This document shows positions 56,593-64,000 of a stretch of DNA of 64,000 nucleotides, piece after piece. The translations under genes were made by a program, and so were the position numbers. This DNA comes from Trichomonas vaginalis G3 (taxonomy: Eukaryota; Parabasalia; Trichomonadida; Trichomonadidae), in contig NC_067208.1 in the NCBI RefSeq assembly GCF_026262505.1, positions 7,201,962 to 7,265,961 on the forward strand, written 5' to 3'. Position 1 is the first letter of the stretch; each line of letters opens with the position of its first letter. Below the pieces are notes generated by a model. That model was not told where the DNA came from and did no database searches. It was given only the letters and a program-made list of their open reading frames with translations.

Positions 56593-57390
56593 TTATTCTT
56601 GACTTTGTTGTTCCATTTGTTGCATTTGTTGTTCTTGAGCTATTTGTTGTTGAAGTTGTTCTTGTAATACAATACTTTCACCAGTTGCATCTTCCAATTC
56701 GAAACTTTCTGCCGTCATTGACAAATACATAGGACATAAAAGTTTTACAGGAACAAAGTTTGCGTCAACTAATGTCAACGTTATACTTGCCAAAGTGTTT
56801 GAGTTCACTAAGGTTGAAAATTCTGCATTCGAATGAACAATAGGCAAACCAGCAGAGAAAGTATTGTTTATACGCATAAGTATCTTTTGGTCATAATAGT
56901 TTCTGTCGACATTCGAATAACACTTTGAACCTAAGTTTGAAACAATATATAAGATTGGTGTGCTTAATGTCAATGGAATAGACATTCCTTGTATGACACC
57001 TTTTCCTGTTATAGGAAACTGTTGGTAGTAAAAACCAGAAATAAGTTTTGTATTATAGCTCATATCGTTTATAGTAAACTCAGTCGGACATCCAAACATA
57101 ATGAAACCTGCTCTAGTTGCAGCACATGTTACACCCGTACTTAAAGTATTAAATAAGTCAACAAAACCTGTTGGTGGTATATCTGAGTAAGTATCTTCAA
57201 AGGAGTATTTTTTACCATTCACAACAATAAAGTCTTCTGGTGTCAAAAGAGCAAAACAGGCTTTAGTCGTCATTGTGTTTAAGGTTAGTTTACAATATCG
57301 TCCTTGAGGACTTTGTAAGTTTGTTGTTATAGAATTATATGACTCGGGGTTTTTAGTCGTAATAGTATAAACCATTATGTCTTCTGCCAT
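56593..57390 (-). CDS. Penton-like minor capsid protein candidate
   Basis: Intact, 265 residues from MAEDIMVYTITTKNPESYNS. It is beta-rich throughout. The late segment ASITLTLVDANFVPVKLLCP with YLSMTAE corresponds to the last strands of Polinton minor capsid (penton) single jelly-rolls, which end in a similar VD-N-PVKLL pattern. A Gln-rich tail (QEQLQQQIAQEQQMQQMEQQ) follows. It would occupy the fivefold vertices of the capsid. Placement two genes after the major capsid and before the helicase fits. Confidence 0.72.
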   Translation of the reverse strand: MAEDIMVYTITTKNPESYNSITTNLQSPQGRYCKLTLNTMTTKACFALLTPEDFIVVNGKKYSFEDTYSDIPPTGFVDLFNTLSTGVTCAATRAGFIMFGCPTEFTINDMSYNTKLISGFYYQQFPITGKGVIQGMSIPLTLSTPILYIVSNLGSKCYSNVDRNYYDQKILMRINNTFSAGLPIVHSNAEFSTLVNSNTLASITLTLVDANFVPVKLLCPMYLSMTAESFELEDATGESIVLQEQLQQQIAQEQQMQQMEQQSQE

Positions 57391-57400
57391 TTATATATAT

Positions 57401-57631
57401 TTAAAAGTTTTTCTGAAAGTGGAGAAGAACTTCATCTAAACTTTCACATGGCGTTTCTTGAAGTTCTCTGTCTAAGAAGTTCAAATATTTTGTAAAGACA
57501 TAGAACTTTCCTTTGTCTACACGAACAAACAAAACAGGGTCTTTCATATCGTTCAAAAGTGTGTAAAGTCCTTTACATGAAATAAAGTCTATATTATTTT
57601 TCTTCAAACATCTTTCAAGAAGTTTTGACAT
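57401..57631 (-). CDS. Uncharacterised 76-residue protein (B)
   Basis: Intact counterpart of 19822-20052. Confidence 0.7.
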   Translation of the reverse strand: MSKLLERCLKKNNIDFISCKGLYTLLNDMKDPVLFVRVDKGKFYVFTKYLNFLDRELQETPCESLDEVLLHFQKNF

Positions 57632-57637
57632 TTTTAC

Positions 57638-58216
57638 TTAGCAAATAAATTTTAATGAAATGTTGTGGTCGTCAAATATTTTTATAACGTCTGGGAAACT
57701 ATACTTTAAGTTCAACGTTTCACCTCCTTTCATAACGTATATCTTGTCAATGACATTATATGAAACACCACAGCAACTAATGTCGGGTTCTATTTCTTTG
57801 ATGTTTATATCGTCTGCCTCTGTCAAAAGTTTCAATAGTTCTTTCAAAACTTCATGAGGTGCAATGACATATGAGTTCACTTTTACAGGGTTGTGTTCGA
57901 CCAAGTTTAACATTATACCTAAAGCTTGACAAATCTTCTCCTGAGTTTGAAGTTTGTCTTTCAGTTGTTGGTAGTCATTTCGAATATCTGCAACAGAACT
58001 TAAGTCTCTGCTAACTTCAGGATATGTTGGTTCTTTTACAGGAACAATTGTTATACCATCTTCGTCTTCGTATGGTTTCCCCACTTCAACATCTCTGTCT
58101 TTGACATTGACAATAACACTTTGACTGTTTGTTTGAGTTGGTGAATTTAACTTCACATCTGCCACCGCCATTAAACCTTTTGAAACACTCACGCTTCTAT
58201 TTTTCGGAAATGACAT
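57638..58216 (-). CDS. Uncharacterised 192-residue protein starting MSFPKNRSVSVS
   Basis: Intact. A basic Ser-rich N-terminus (MSFPKNRSVSVSKGLMAVAD) is followed by an acidic Val/Asp segment, a coiled coil (RNDYQQLKDKLQTQEKICQA), a helical part ending LKELLKLLTEADDI and a C-terminal beta portion with Cys-Cys (DISCCGVSYNVIDKIYV). It has no membrane segment. Position in the capsid arm suggests a virion or assembly protein. A longer in-frame reading upstream (to 58381) would cover the divergent gene and is not supported. Confidence 0.7.
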   Translation of the reverse strand: MSFPKNRSVSVSKGLMAVADVKLNSPTQTNSQSVIVNVKDRDVEVGKPYEDEDGITIVPVKEPTYPEVSRDLSSVADIRNDYQQLKDKLQTQEKICQALGIMLNLVEHNPVKVNSYVIAPHEVLKELLKLLTEADDINIKEIEPDISCCGVSYNVIDKIYVMKGGETLNLKYSFPDVIKIFDDHNISLKFIC

Positions 58217-58234
58217 TTTACTTAGAATAAAAAG
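58217..58234. promoter_or_regulatory. 18-bp divergent promoter interval (B)
   Basis: Same as 19214-19231, between starts at 58216 and 58235. Confidence 0.55.
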
Positions 58235-58654
58235 ATGGACGTATTCGAGTATCTCTTCGAATTGAAGCAGAACAAAGTTTACACACACAAACAATACAAA
58301 TACATTGACAGAATAGTTCTTTATACAAACAATGGTAAATGTTATAGAATAGCAGTCTTTGCTGAACCTAAATATTTTCATAAAGCAAAGAAAGTTGGTA
58401 TAACCGAGATGGTGAAAGTTCTTGAAGCAGACAAAAATATAACAACAAAACTTACAGATATTTCTAAAGGAAAGTTTATCTTACAATATTATGTCAAAAC
58501 TGGCGTACTGTCAATATTTGACGGAGAGAAGTCAGTTCAAGAACAACTTACTGACCTGCTGCCAAAATCTGCTCGATGGAAGCTGTCGTTATGCCAATCT
58601 GAGGAGCCCCAGCAGGTTTCATCGAACGAATCTTCAAAAGAGCATCTTCCGTGA
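58235..58654 (+). CDS. Uncharacterised 139-residue protein antisense to the capsid gene end (B)
   Basis: Intact counterpart of 18794-19213, overlapping the capsid gene end by about 107 bases in the same way. Confidence 0.75.
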   Translation: MDVFEYLFELKQNKVYTHKQYKYIDRIVLYTNNGKCYRIAVFAEPKYFHKAKKVGITEMVKVLEADKNITTKLTDISKGKFILQYYVKTGVLSIFDGEKSVQEQLTDLLPKSARWKLSLCQSEEPQQVSSNESSKEHLP

Positions 58655-60148
58655 AAAGTGCTATTGGTTTTTGTAAACTTCTTTGCTCTCAGTTCATCTG
58701 GACCGTCTCTGTCACCAGTATATTGTATTTGAACTGTACCAACAGTTGAAATACCACCCATAAAGTCTTCTGAGTCAGCAAATGGAATGCCAAGCCAAAA
58801 GTTTGAACGGTCTCCATTTGTATATTGAGTTTTTTGACCTCCTGTATGAGTCCATACTTTCACATATGGCATAATAGAACTTTGCATTTCAGGGTTAATG
58901 GTTGTTGTGAAGTTGTTGTTAAAGTTCATAGCATCTAATGTCAAGTTGTATGACCTCATATCCTCAACTGTAGAATATTCTTCTCTTGGATAATATTTGC
59001 CATCTATGTTTATATGATATTTAATACCGGGTTGTAGAAACAAGAATAGTCATTTATAGTTCGTCTGAACAGTACAAACATAGTATCTGCATGTTTCATT
59101 GCAGTTGTTAAAGCAATATCTGTTCTTGCACCTGGGTCAGCACTTTGGTTTCCAACTTCACCTGCAAAGTCTTTGACAGATATTTGGTGTATAGGGAACA
59201 TAAGTGGAACTGCAATATATTTGGCAGCTAAAGCATTTGAAATATCTGGGTCCAACATATAACGGCAAGTCTGCTTTCTATTCTCTTGCATTCAAATTTT
59301 TCGCATGTGAACTTAACTGGGTCCCAAGCAGTTCCAGCAGCATTAATAATAGTTTACTTCATTGTTGAAGTTTGAGAAACCAAAGTCTAAGTCAACTTTG
59401 TCTTTGCAAAAGTCACAGAACTTGGCTCCACCAGTTCCAGCTATAGTAATGCTGAATGGGTCTGTGTTAGTGCAATGACTAAGTTATTTTTGCTTGGAGT
59501 AAGTTCGATAGAAATTTTTCCTGCCCAGTTTGGCAAGTATCTTAAAAACCTGAAGATGAGGAAAGATGACAAAGGAACTCTAAGTTTCAGTTTTACTTTA
59601 GTGGCAGCAGTTCCATCTGAACCAGAAAGGTTAACATAAACTCCTGGAACGTTAGGGTCAAGTCTTCTTATTTTCTCAATATTTGCATACTGGTCTGTTT
59701 GTTCTCTAGCTTGTGGTTGTACTGAGTTTCTCAAAGCGAACCATTCATAGTTTGCCCATGTTACTGTTTGAACTAAGTCAGAGTTAGAATATATCTTATA
59801 TCCCATGAAAACTTCTGGAGCATATTGGTATCCGACATAGAAAATTCCATTGCAACCTTTCTTGTCAGACAACTTGGCAGAAGGTTTTATTTCAATGTCT
59901 TGTTCCACGTATAAGAATGAGTTGTCAATAGAAATAATATGAAACCTGTCGCAAGCAATATCTACTGTTGTTGAAGAACCTTCTCCAAACTCACCTACAT
60001 TTCCATAAGAAACAGCAGTTGTATATTCGTAAGTTCCAGGAACTATTTCTGACCTTCTAATGGCATTGTCGCATTCGTTATACCATTCGGAAACATTTCC
60101 GTTCATGGCATCCAAAACTGTTGGCGTTATATTCTGAGCGGCGTACAT
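58548..60148 (-). pseudogene. Double-jelly-roll major capsid protein candidate (broken copy, B)
   Basis: Counterpart of 17308-18900. The long first part (60148-59441) reads through the VPLSSFLIFRFLRYLPNWAG region. Broken, about three or four breaks. Confidence 0.75.
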
Positions 60149-60180
60149 TTCATATGGGTAAAAATATAGAATAGTTGGAT

Positions 60181-60387
60181 TTATATGTCATAATAGAACC
60201 CACTCGTACCAAGCTTTACTTTCTTCCTGACTGAGTTTTTAACTCTTCTTTTTCCTTCATTGCCACTACTTTCACTAGATGAAGTTACTTCTTCACTACT
60301 TTCACTTTGTTCTACTCTTCTTCTTTGGTGTCGCTTTTGGTAACTTGCCCTCTGCTTCAAGTTGTTGCATCTTTGCCTCATGTTCAC
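60181..60387 (-). CDS. Overlapping 68-residue basic/Ser-Glu protein (B)
   Basis: Intact, same frame relation to gene 2 as in A (17069-17275), with one residue different. Confidence 0.55.
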   Translation of the reverse strand: MNMRQRCNNLKQRASYQKRHQRRRVEQSESSEEVTSSSESSGNEGKRRVKNSVRKKVKLGTSGFYYDI

Positions 60388-63004
60388 CTAGTATGTTGTA
60401 AATTTCCCATGTCCTTTTTGCCTTTGGGCTCTGGTCGCCCATCTCAGGTAACCTATATCCTAGAAAGATTTTGCCATAGTTTGTATTTGAGTCTTCGCGT
60501 ATTGTTTGCATGACTCTTTCCTGAGTTTCCGGTTCAAGCTCTTCAAACAGAGCTTGTCCATATGGAATATGCTCGTTTCCAAATATATGTTTTTGTAGCC
60601 ATTCTGGTTTTCTTTCCATGTTACCAATAATATCTTTTGTGAATGGGAAAGCTTTTACCCAATGTTTCAGTCTTGCGTCATTTATTTCTGTAGTTGGTTT
60701 TATTTTGTCAAGGAACATGTTTTTCAATACTAACATTTCATTTGGTACTGTCCATTTGAGTTTTCTTAAATATTCATCCCTTCTCGGTTCATTGTCTGCA
60801 AAGTAAGTTTTTATGACATTTTGCAAACTTTCGTTTGCAAGGTCATGTACAATAGGTTCTCTTCCTTCTATCTCCCTAACTTTCTTTCTAAACTCTTCAC
60901 CAAATATACCATCTTTATGGTTCTGTGTAGTTCTTTGAGATAAATGTTTTAGAACGTCAGGTGTTATATTTCCATCAGCCATGTTCATTTCATACTGGTT
61001 CAAAATATCTGCATCTTTCATATCTTTCAATGGCATTAAAGCCGCGCTGAAAATACCAGCTATATCTGGTTCACCATTCACTTCCATTGCGTCTACAACT
61101 TCTTGGAATTGTGGTTGTAAGTTTATGAACCACCTATCCGGATTAGCTTTATGACCCCATCTCATTGTAGTTCCATAGTCTGCAGAAACAAAAGTAGGTT
61201 TGTTTCCATATTGGTTAGGTTCTGAATGAACTTTAAACAATGTTTCATTTCTATATGTTTTGTTGAAATTTAACCTTTTATTTTCACCGAGTTCAGCCAA
61301 AGATTGAACGTTATATGGTCGTAAGTAAAAAGGATTGTTGTATTTGCGTACACTTTCTTTCAGTTCTTCCATTCTATGCTGAATATTTTCATCTGATGTT
61401 GGAGTCTTTTGTATGTCGGCGAACATTTTTCGATATTCTTCTACTATGTCAGCCGAATTTTTCTTAGACTCTTGGAAAGATTCCATATTCCCCGCATACA
61501 CTTGTTGAGGGTCAAGATTTTTCGGCTGTTCCAAATCTTCATCTAGTTCTGTGAAGTTAGTTTCCAAAGGAAGGACTTGTTCGTTTCCTTCAGGCTCTTC
61601 TAGCTGTTGTTGCTGAACTATTTCTTCCATGTCTGGTTGTATCTGAACTTCTTCCTGTGGAGTTTCTTGTACCTCATCTGCTGGCATTTCATATATTCCG
61701 AGACCGTTTTTAAAAAGTTCCCTATCTAAGTCATCCGGACTCATAAACCTTTCTTCTTTCGTTCCGTCTCTATTTTTTACGCGTTTCATGAAGAGAGTTG
61801 AATTATCATTTAGCTCTGACACCAAATATCTCGGAGTAAATTCAGTCATGTCATTTGGATGATATGCTATTAAATCATATCCCTTAGCGAGCTTGTATTT
61901 TCCAGGTTTGAAATTATATCCCATTTGGTGCTGAACCATAAAGCTAAATAGGTTCGGGTCAGTATTTCCTTCCTTGAACTTTCTAATAGCTTCTTTATAT
62001 CTGTCACTAAAGTCAAGAGTATCTGGGTAACCATAGTCTTCCTTAAGCATTTTTAAGAATTCTTGGTTTCCTTGTTCTCTACTTCTTTTATGTCCTTGCT
62101 CTGTTTGTGGTTGTTGTTGTGCAGGGTTTTGAACTGTTGGTTGCTGTGCAGTGTTTTGAACTGTTGGTTGCTGTGCAGTGTTTTGAACTGTTGGTTGTGG
62201 TGCTGGATTTTGAACTGTTGGTTGTGGTGCTGGATTTTGAACTGTTGGTTGTTGTGTTGGTTGTTGTGTTGGTTTTGGTGCATGCCTGTGTCTGTGTCCA
62301 TGTGACGATGTAAATGTTTTAGGTAGTCCTGGTGCAGGTGCTTCTCTTGGAGGGTTTGGTGGTATATAAGTTCCACTAGCTAGTATATAAGTTCCACCAG
62401 CTGGTATATAAGTTCCACCAGCTGGCACATATGTTCCATCTGCAGCATAATGTCCTACCTGACTTTTCGTTTTTAAGAAAGCATTTACTAGGTCTGTTTT
62501 GGTCTGTTGTAACTCTTTTTCTTGACTTTCCACAACAGTTGCTCTAACGGCGTCATAGGCACTTTGAACTGCCTGTCTCGTTGCTGCATCTGTTATTTTC
62601 GTCATATTTTGTGCTACTTCTCTTAACTCGTTGTCGAAACCTTCAGACTTCAGTTTCTTTCCAGATGAGAAGTCGTTCACTAGTTTCACCTTACTATGAA
62701 GAGCTTCGAAGGCGTTCTTAAAGTCAGCATTCATTAAAGCTTCATTTGAACTGTCTTCATCCGCTTGTATTTTTGTCCTTATTGACCCTATAAGTTGGGC
62801 TGCTTTGGCGTTGGCTTGGGCATCTAACCAGTCATTATTAGCTTTTATATATTCTGCGCTTTTCATTGCCTTTTGCATGGCTGCGTCGTTATTTTTACTT
62901 TCTTGTGCTAAGTTTTCATACTGTACGGTTTGGTTTTGCAACTGTAAAAGTTTTTCTGCCTTTACATTTGCTTCAACTTCTTTTTTATACTCATCGCTAT
63001 CCAT
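60302..63004 (-). CDS. Polinton gene 2: 900-residue coiled-coil/Gln-Pro-rich protein
   Basis: A single open frame. Residues 1-190 are a Lys/Glu/Ala coiled-coil domain (MDSDEYKKEVEANVKAEKLL). About 190-300 is low complexity: repeated GGTYIPA, then His/Arg and repeats of QPTVQNPAPQ. About 310-440 is a globular part (LKMLKEDYGYPDTLDF, MVQHQMGYNFKPGKYKLAKG). About 440-540 is acidic Gln/Glu-rich. The rest is globular (FKVHSEPNQYGNKPTF, MRWGHKANPDRWFINLQPQF) and ends KATPKKKSRTK. I recognise no enzyme motif. A scaffold, internal core or terminal protein is possible; none is shown. It is the largest gene and intact only here. Confidence 0.8.
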   Translation of the reverse strand: MDSDEYKKEVEANVKAEKLLQLQNQTVQYENLAQESKNNDAAMQKAMKSAEYIKANNDWLDAQANAKAAQLIGSIRTKIQADEDSSNEALMNADFKNAFEALHSKVKLVNDFSSGKKLKSEGFDNELREVAQNMTKITDAATRQAVQSAYDAVRATVVESQEKELQQTKTDLVNAFLKTKSQVGHYAADGTYVPAGGTYIPAGGTYILASGTYIPPNPPREAPAPGLPKTFTSSHGHRHRHAPKPTQQPTQQPTVQNPAPQPTVQNPAPQPTVQNTAQQPTVQNTAQQPTVQNPAQQQPQTEQGHKRSREQGNQEFLKMLKEDYGYPDTLDFSDRYKEAIRKFKEGNTDPNLFSFMVQHQMGYNFKPGKYKLAKGYDLIAYHPNDMTEFTPRYLVSELNDNSTLFMKRVKNRDGTKEERFMSPDDLDRELFKNGLGIYEMPADEVQETPQEEVQIQPDMEEIVQQQQLEEPEGNEQVLPLETNFTELDEDLEQPKNLDPQQVYAGNMESFQESKKNSADIVEEYRKMFADIQKTPTSDENIQHRMEELKESVRKYNNPFYLRPYNVQSLAELGENKRLNFNKTYRNETLFKVHSEPNQYGNKPTFVSADYGTTMRWGHKANPDRWFINLQPQFQEVVDAMEVNGEPDIAGIFSAALMPLKDMKDADILNQYEMNMADGNITPDVLKHLSQRTTQNHKDGIFGEEFRKKVREIEGREPIVHDLANESLQNVIKTYFADNEPRRDEYLRKLKWTVPNEMLVLKNMFLDKIKPTTEINDARLKHWVKAFPFTKDIIGNMERKPEWLQKHIFGNEHIPYGQALFEELEPETQERVMQTIREDSNTNYGKIFLGYRLPEMGDQSPKAKRTWEIYNILGEHEAKMQQLEAEGKLPKATPKKKSRTK

Positions 63005-63580
63005 ATATGTCTTCAGGGCTTTTTGTTTTATCTCTTCATCTTTCAGTACTTTATATTGAGTAGTATGGTTTTTTCAAATTTATAACATCTTGTTCCATTT
63101 TTGCTACTTCTGCTGCTTTTTCTGACACTTTTTCGCATATTCCTCTGTACTTAGTTCTTTCAGTTGTTCTTCTTTCTTCTTTTTCTCTACGTTTAACTCA
63201 TTGAGTTTCTTTGTGTGTCTGTCATATTCTAGTTTCTTTTCGTTTTCACTTATTTGTTTCTGTATGTCTATGTTTGACTTTTTGACATCTGTTATTTGAT
63301 TTTTGAGTGAACTCAAATTCATTTGACTTTGAGGGTTATAAGCTGTTCCGTCTGCAGCTCCACCATAGCCTGCCATTTTCGCTAAAAGTGCCGCTCTTAA
63401 ACCTCCACTCTGTGCACCAATAACTCGGCTTAAAAGCATAGGGTTGCTTGACATTTGTTGCAACATAGTGGGGTCATTCATAATTTGTTGTTGCAACTGT
63501 TGTTGTGGTGTCAGTTTTACTATTGGATGTTTCAATGCTCTCTTCCTCTTACGTATATTCTTACGTAGCTTACGTGGCAT
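62997..63580 (-). pseudogene. Polinton gene 1: basic N-terminal, coiled-coil protein (broken copy, B)
   Basis: Counterpart of 13919-14502. Two or three residues differ in the first 130. Broken, about one or two breaks near the C-terminal part. Confidence 0.6.
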
Positions 63581-63791
63581 TTTAAGTGAAGTTAAAAAGC
63601 GGTTTTTGACAGATGTTTATATGACACTTTTTGTTCAGCACAAAAAACTACTCGGTCAAAGTGTTGTCAGTTTTGTAAAATAACCGTCTTATCTCATTCT
63701 ATAAGGGGAAAAGGCTTCTCAAAGTATACTTCCTTGGAACGCCTGTAACTTTTCCTGTAGCGACGATAGACCCTTACTTGTCCGGACAAAG
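63581..63791. other. Subterminal non-coding region of Polinton B
   Basis: Matches 13709-13918 of A, including TTGTCCGGACAA. No ORF. Confidence 0.5.
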
Positions 63792-63856
63792 TTATACTAA
63801 ACATCTTCAGGGCTAGAGGGCACGAAGTGCCTGGAGGCCCCACTACCTTTTTTTTT
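63792..63856. repeat. Polinton B right terminal inverted repeat
   Basis: Matches the left end of A, with hairpin GGCAC-GAA-GTGCC at 63819-63831 and a T-run at the tip. Confidence 0.9.
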
Positions 63857-63861
63857 TAATG
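63857..63861. repeat. Putative target-site duplication of Polinton B, right copy
   Basis: TAATG, matching 39164-39168; the first T is shared with the terminal homopolymer, so the border has slack. Confidence 0.55.
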
Positions 63862-63938
63862 TTATATTCTTATTATTGAATAATATTTTGGCGCGAGAAA
63901 GGGACAGACTAGCCCATTGTCACTTTTTAATTTAGCAA

Positions 63939-64000
63939 ATGAACGCTTATGGAGTGGAGTTTTTGGGTAAATCTGATTTGCTTATAAATGAAATAAAATC
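63939..64000 (+). CDS. Start of a host gene (runs off the window)
   Basis: The frame MNAYGVEFLGKSDLLINEIK is open to the end of the window. TCACTTTTTAATT at 63920-63932 lies 17 bases upstream of the ATG, a good match for the trichomonad initiator in sequence and spacing, which is the main support. With only 20 codons visible I cannot name the product. Polinton B ends about 60 bp before the initiator, so it may affect this promoter. Confidence 0.45.
   Translation, partial: MNAYGVEFLGKSDLLINEIK

Larger units (their letters stand above)
39169..63856. mobile_element. Polinton/Maverick element B, about 24.7 kb, opposite orientation to A
   Basis: It has terminal inverted repeats at 39169-39232 and 63792-63856 and the same gene order as A read from right to left. 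Size difference is due to accessory cassettes: a 15-copy minisatellite, an extra winged-helix gene and a divergent gene pair. It is essentially full length and decayed, with around ten genes broken, mostly once or twice each, and the others whole. It is young, given near identity to A. Confidence 0.92.

Overview
The window looks like nuclear DNA of the parabasalid Trichomonas vaginalis. It is AT-rich with compact, apparently intronless host genes. It holds a mariner of the Tvmar1 kind (1.3 kb, TA duplications, D,D34D transposase), a hAT transposase fragment and two very large Maverick/Polinton elements, a combination typical of that genome. Species assignment is inference from this content, not from a database match.

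Layout. 1-13636 is host chromosome: the N-terminal part of a glycine-rich, Thr-Pro-repeat surface-type protein on the minus strand, a long gene-poor stretch with a 594-bp-arm foldback (3482-4750), ribosomal protein P0 (minus), a PP2A-class phosphatase, two unrecognised proteins, and the mariner (12118-13416) sitting inside a short ORF. Polinton A occupies 13643-37293, with a likely 6-bp TAATTA duplication. A 1.9-kb spacer (37300-39163) holds a 175-bp-arm palindrome and a truncated hAT transposase. Polinton B occupies 39169-63856, with a likely TAATG duplication, in the opposite orientation. The last 140 bp are host DNA where another gene begins at 63939.

The two Polintons are close relatives, with roughly 98-99% identical proteins by eye where I compared them, lying tail to tail with their methyltransferase ends facing inward. 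Together they form a huge imperfect inverted repeat. Both carry: a coiled-coil Q-rich protein, a double-jelly-roll major capsid candidate, a penton-like minor capsid candidate, an SF3 (D5-like) helicase, a possible SSB, a packaging ATPase, KilA-N regulators (one with a GIY-YIG domain), an rve integrase, a phage-fibre-like attachment protein, small virion-type proteins and a D12-class adenine methyltransferase. I could not find the protein-primed family B DNA polymerase usual for Polintons, nor the usual cysteine protease. Both elements are young but decayed: in each, around a third to a half of the genes have broken frames and the rest look whole.

How the parts fit. One arm holds morphogenesis genes (coiled-coil protein, capsids, ATPase) and replication genes (helicase, SSB-like). 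The middle is a variable accessory zone of KilA-N genes separated by hairpin repeats, GATC-centred palindromes and a shared promoter block. The other arm holds integrase, fibre, small structural proteins and the methyltransferase. The accessory zone differs by whole cassettes between A and B (HNH gene, duplicated KilA-N genes, a 15-copy minisatellite, a divergent gene pair around a bipartite 22-bp repeat). The most interesting signals are this hairpin/promoter system with the KilA-N genes, the DNA methyltransferase paired with GATC palindromes, and a compensatory change in the terminal-repeat hairpin.
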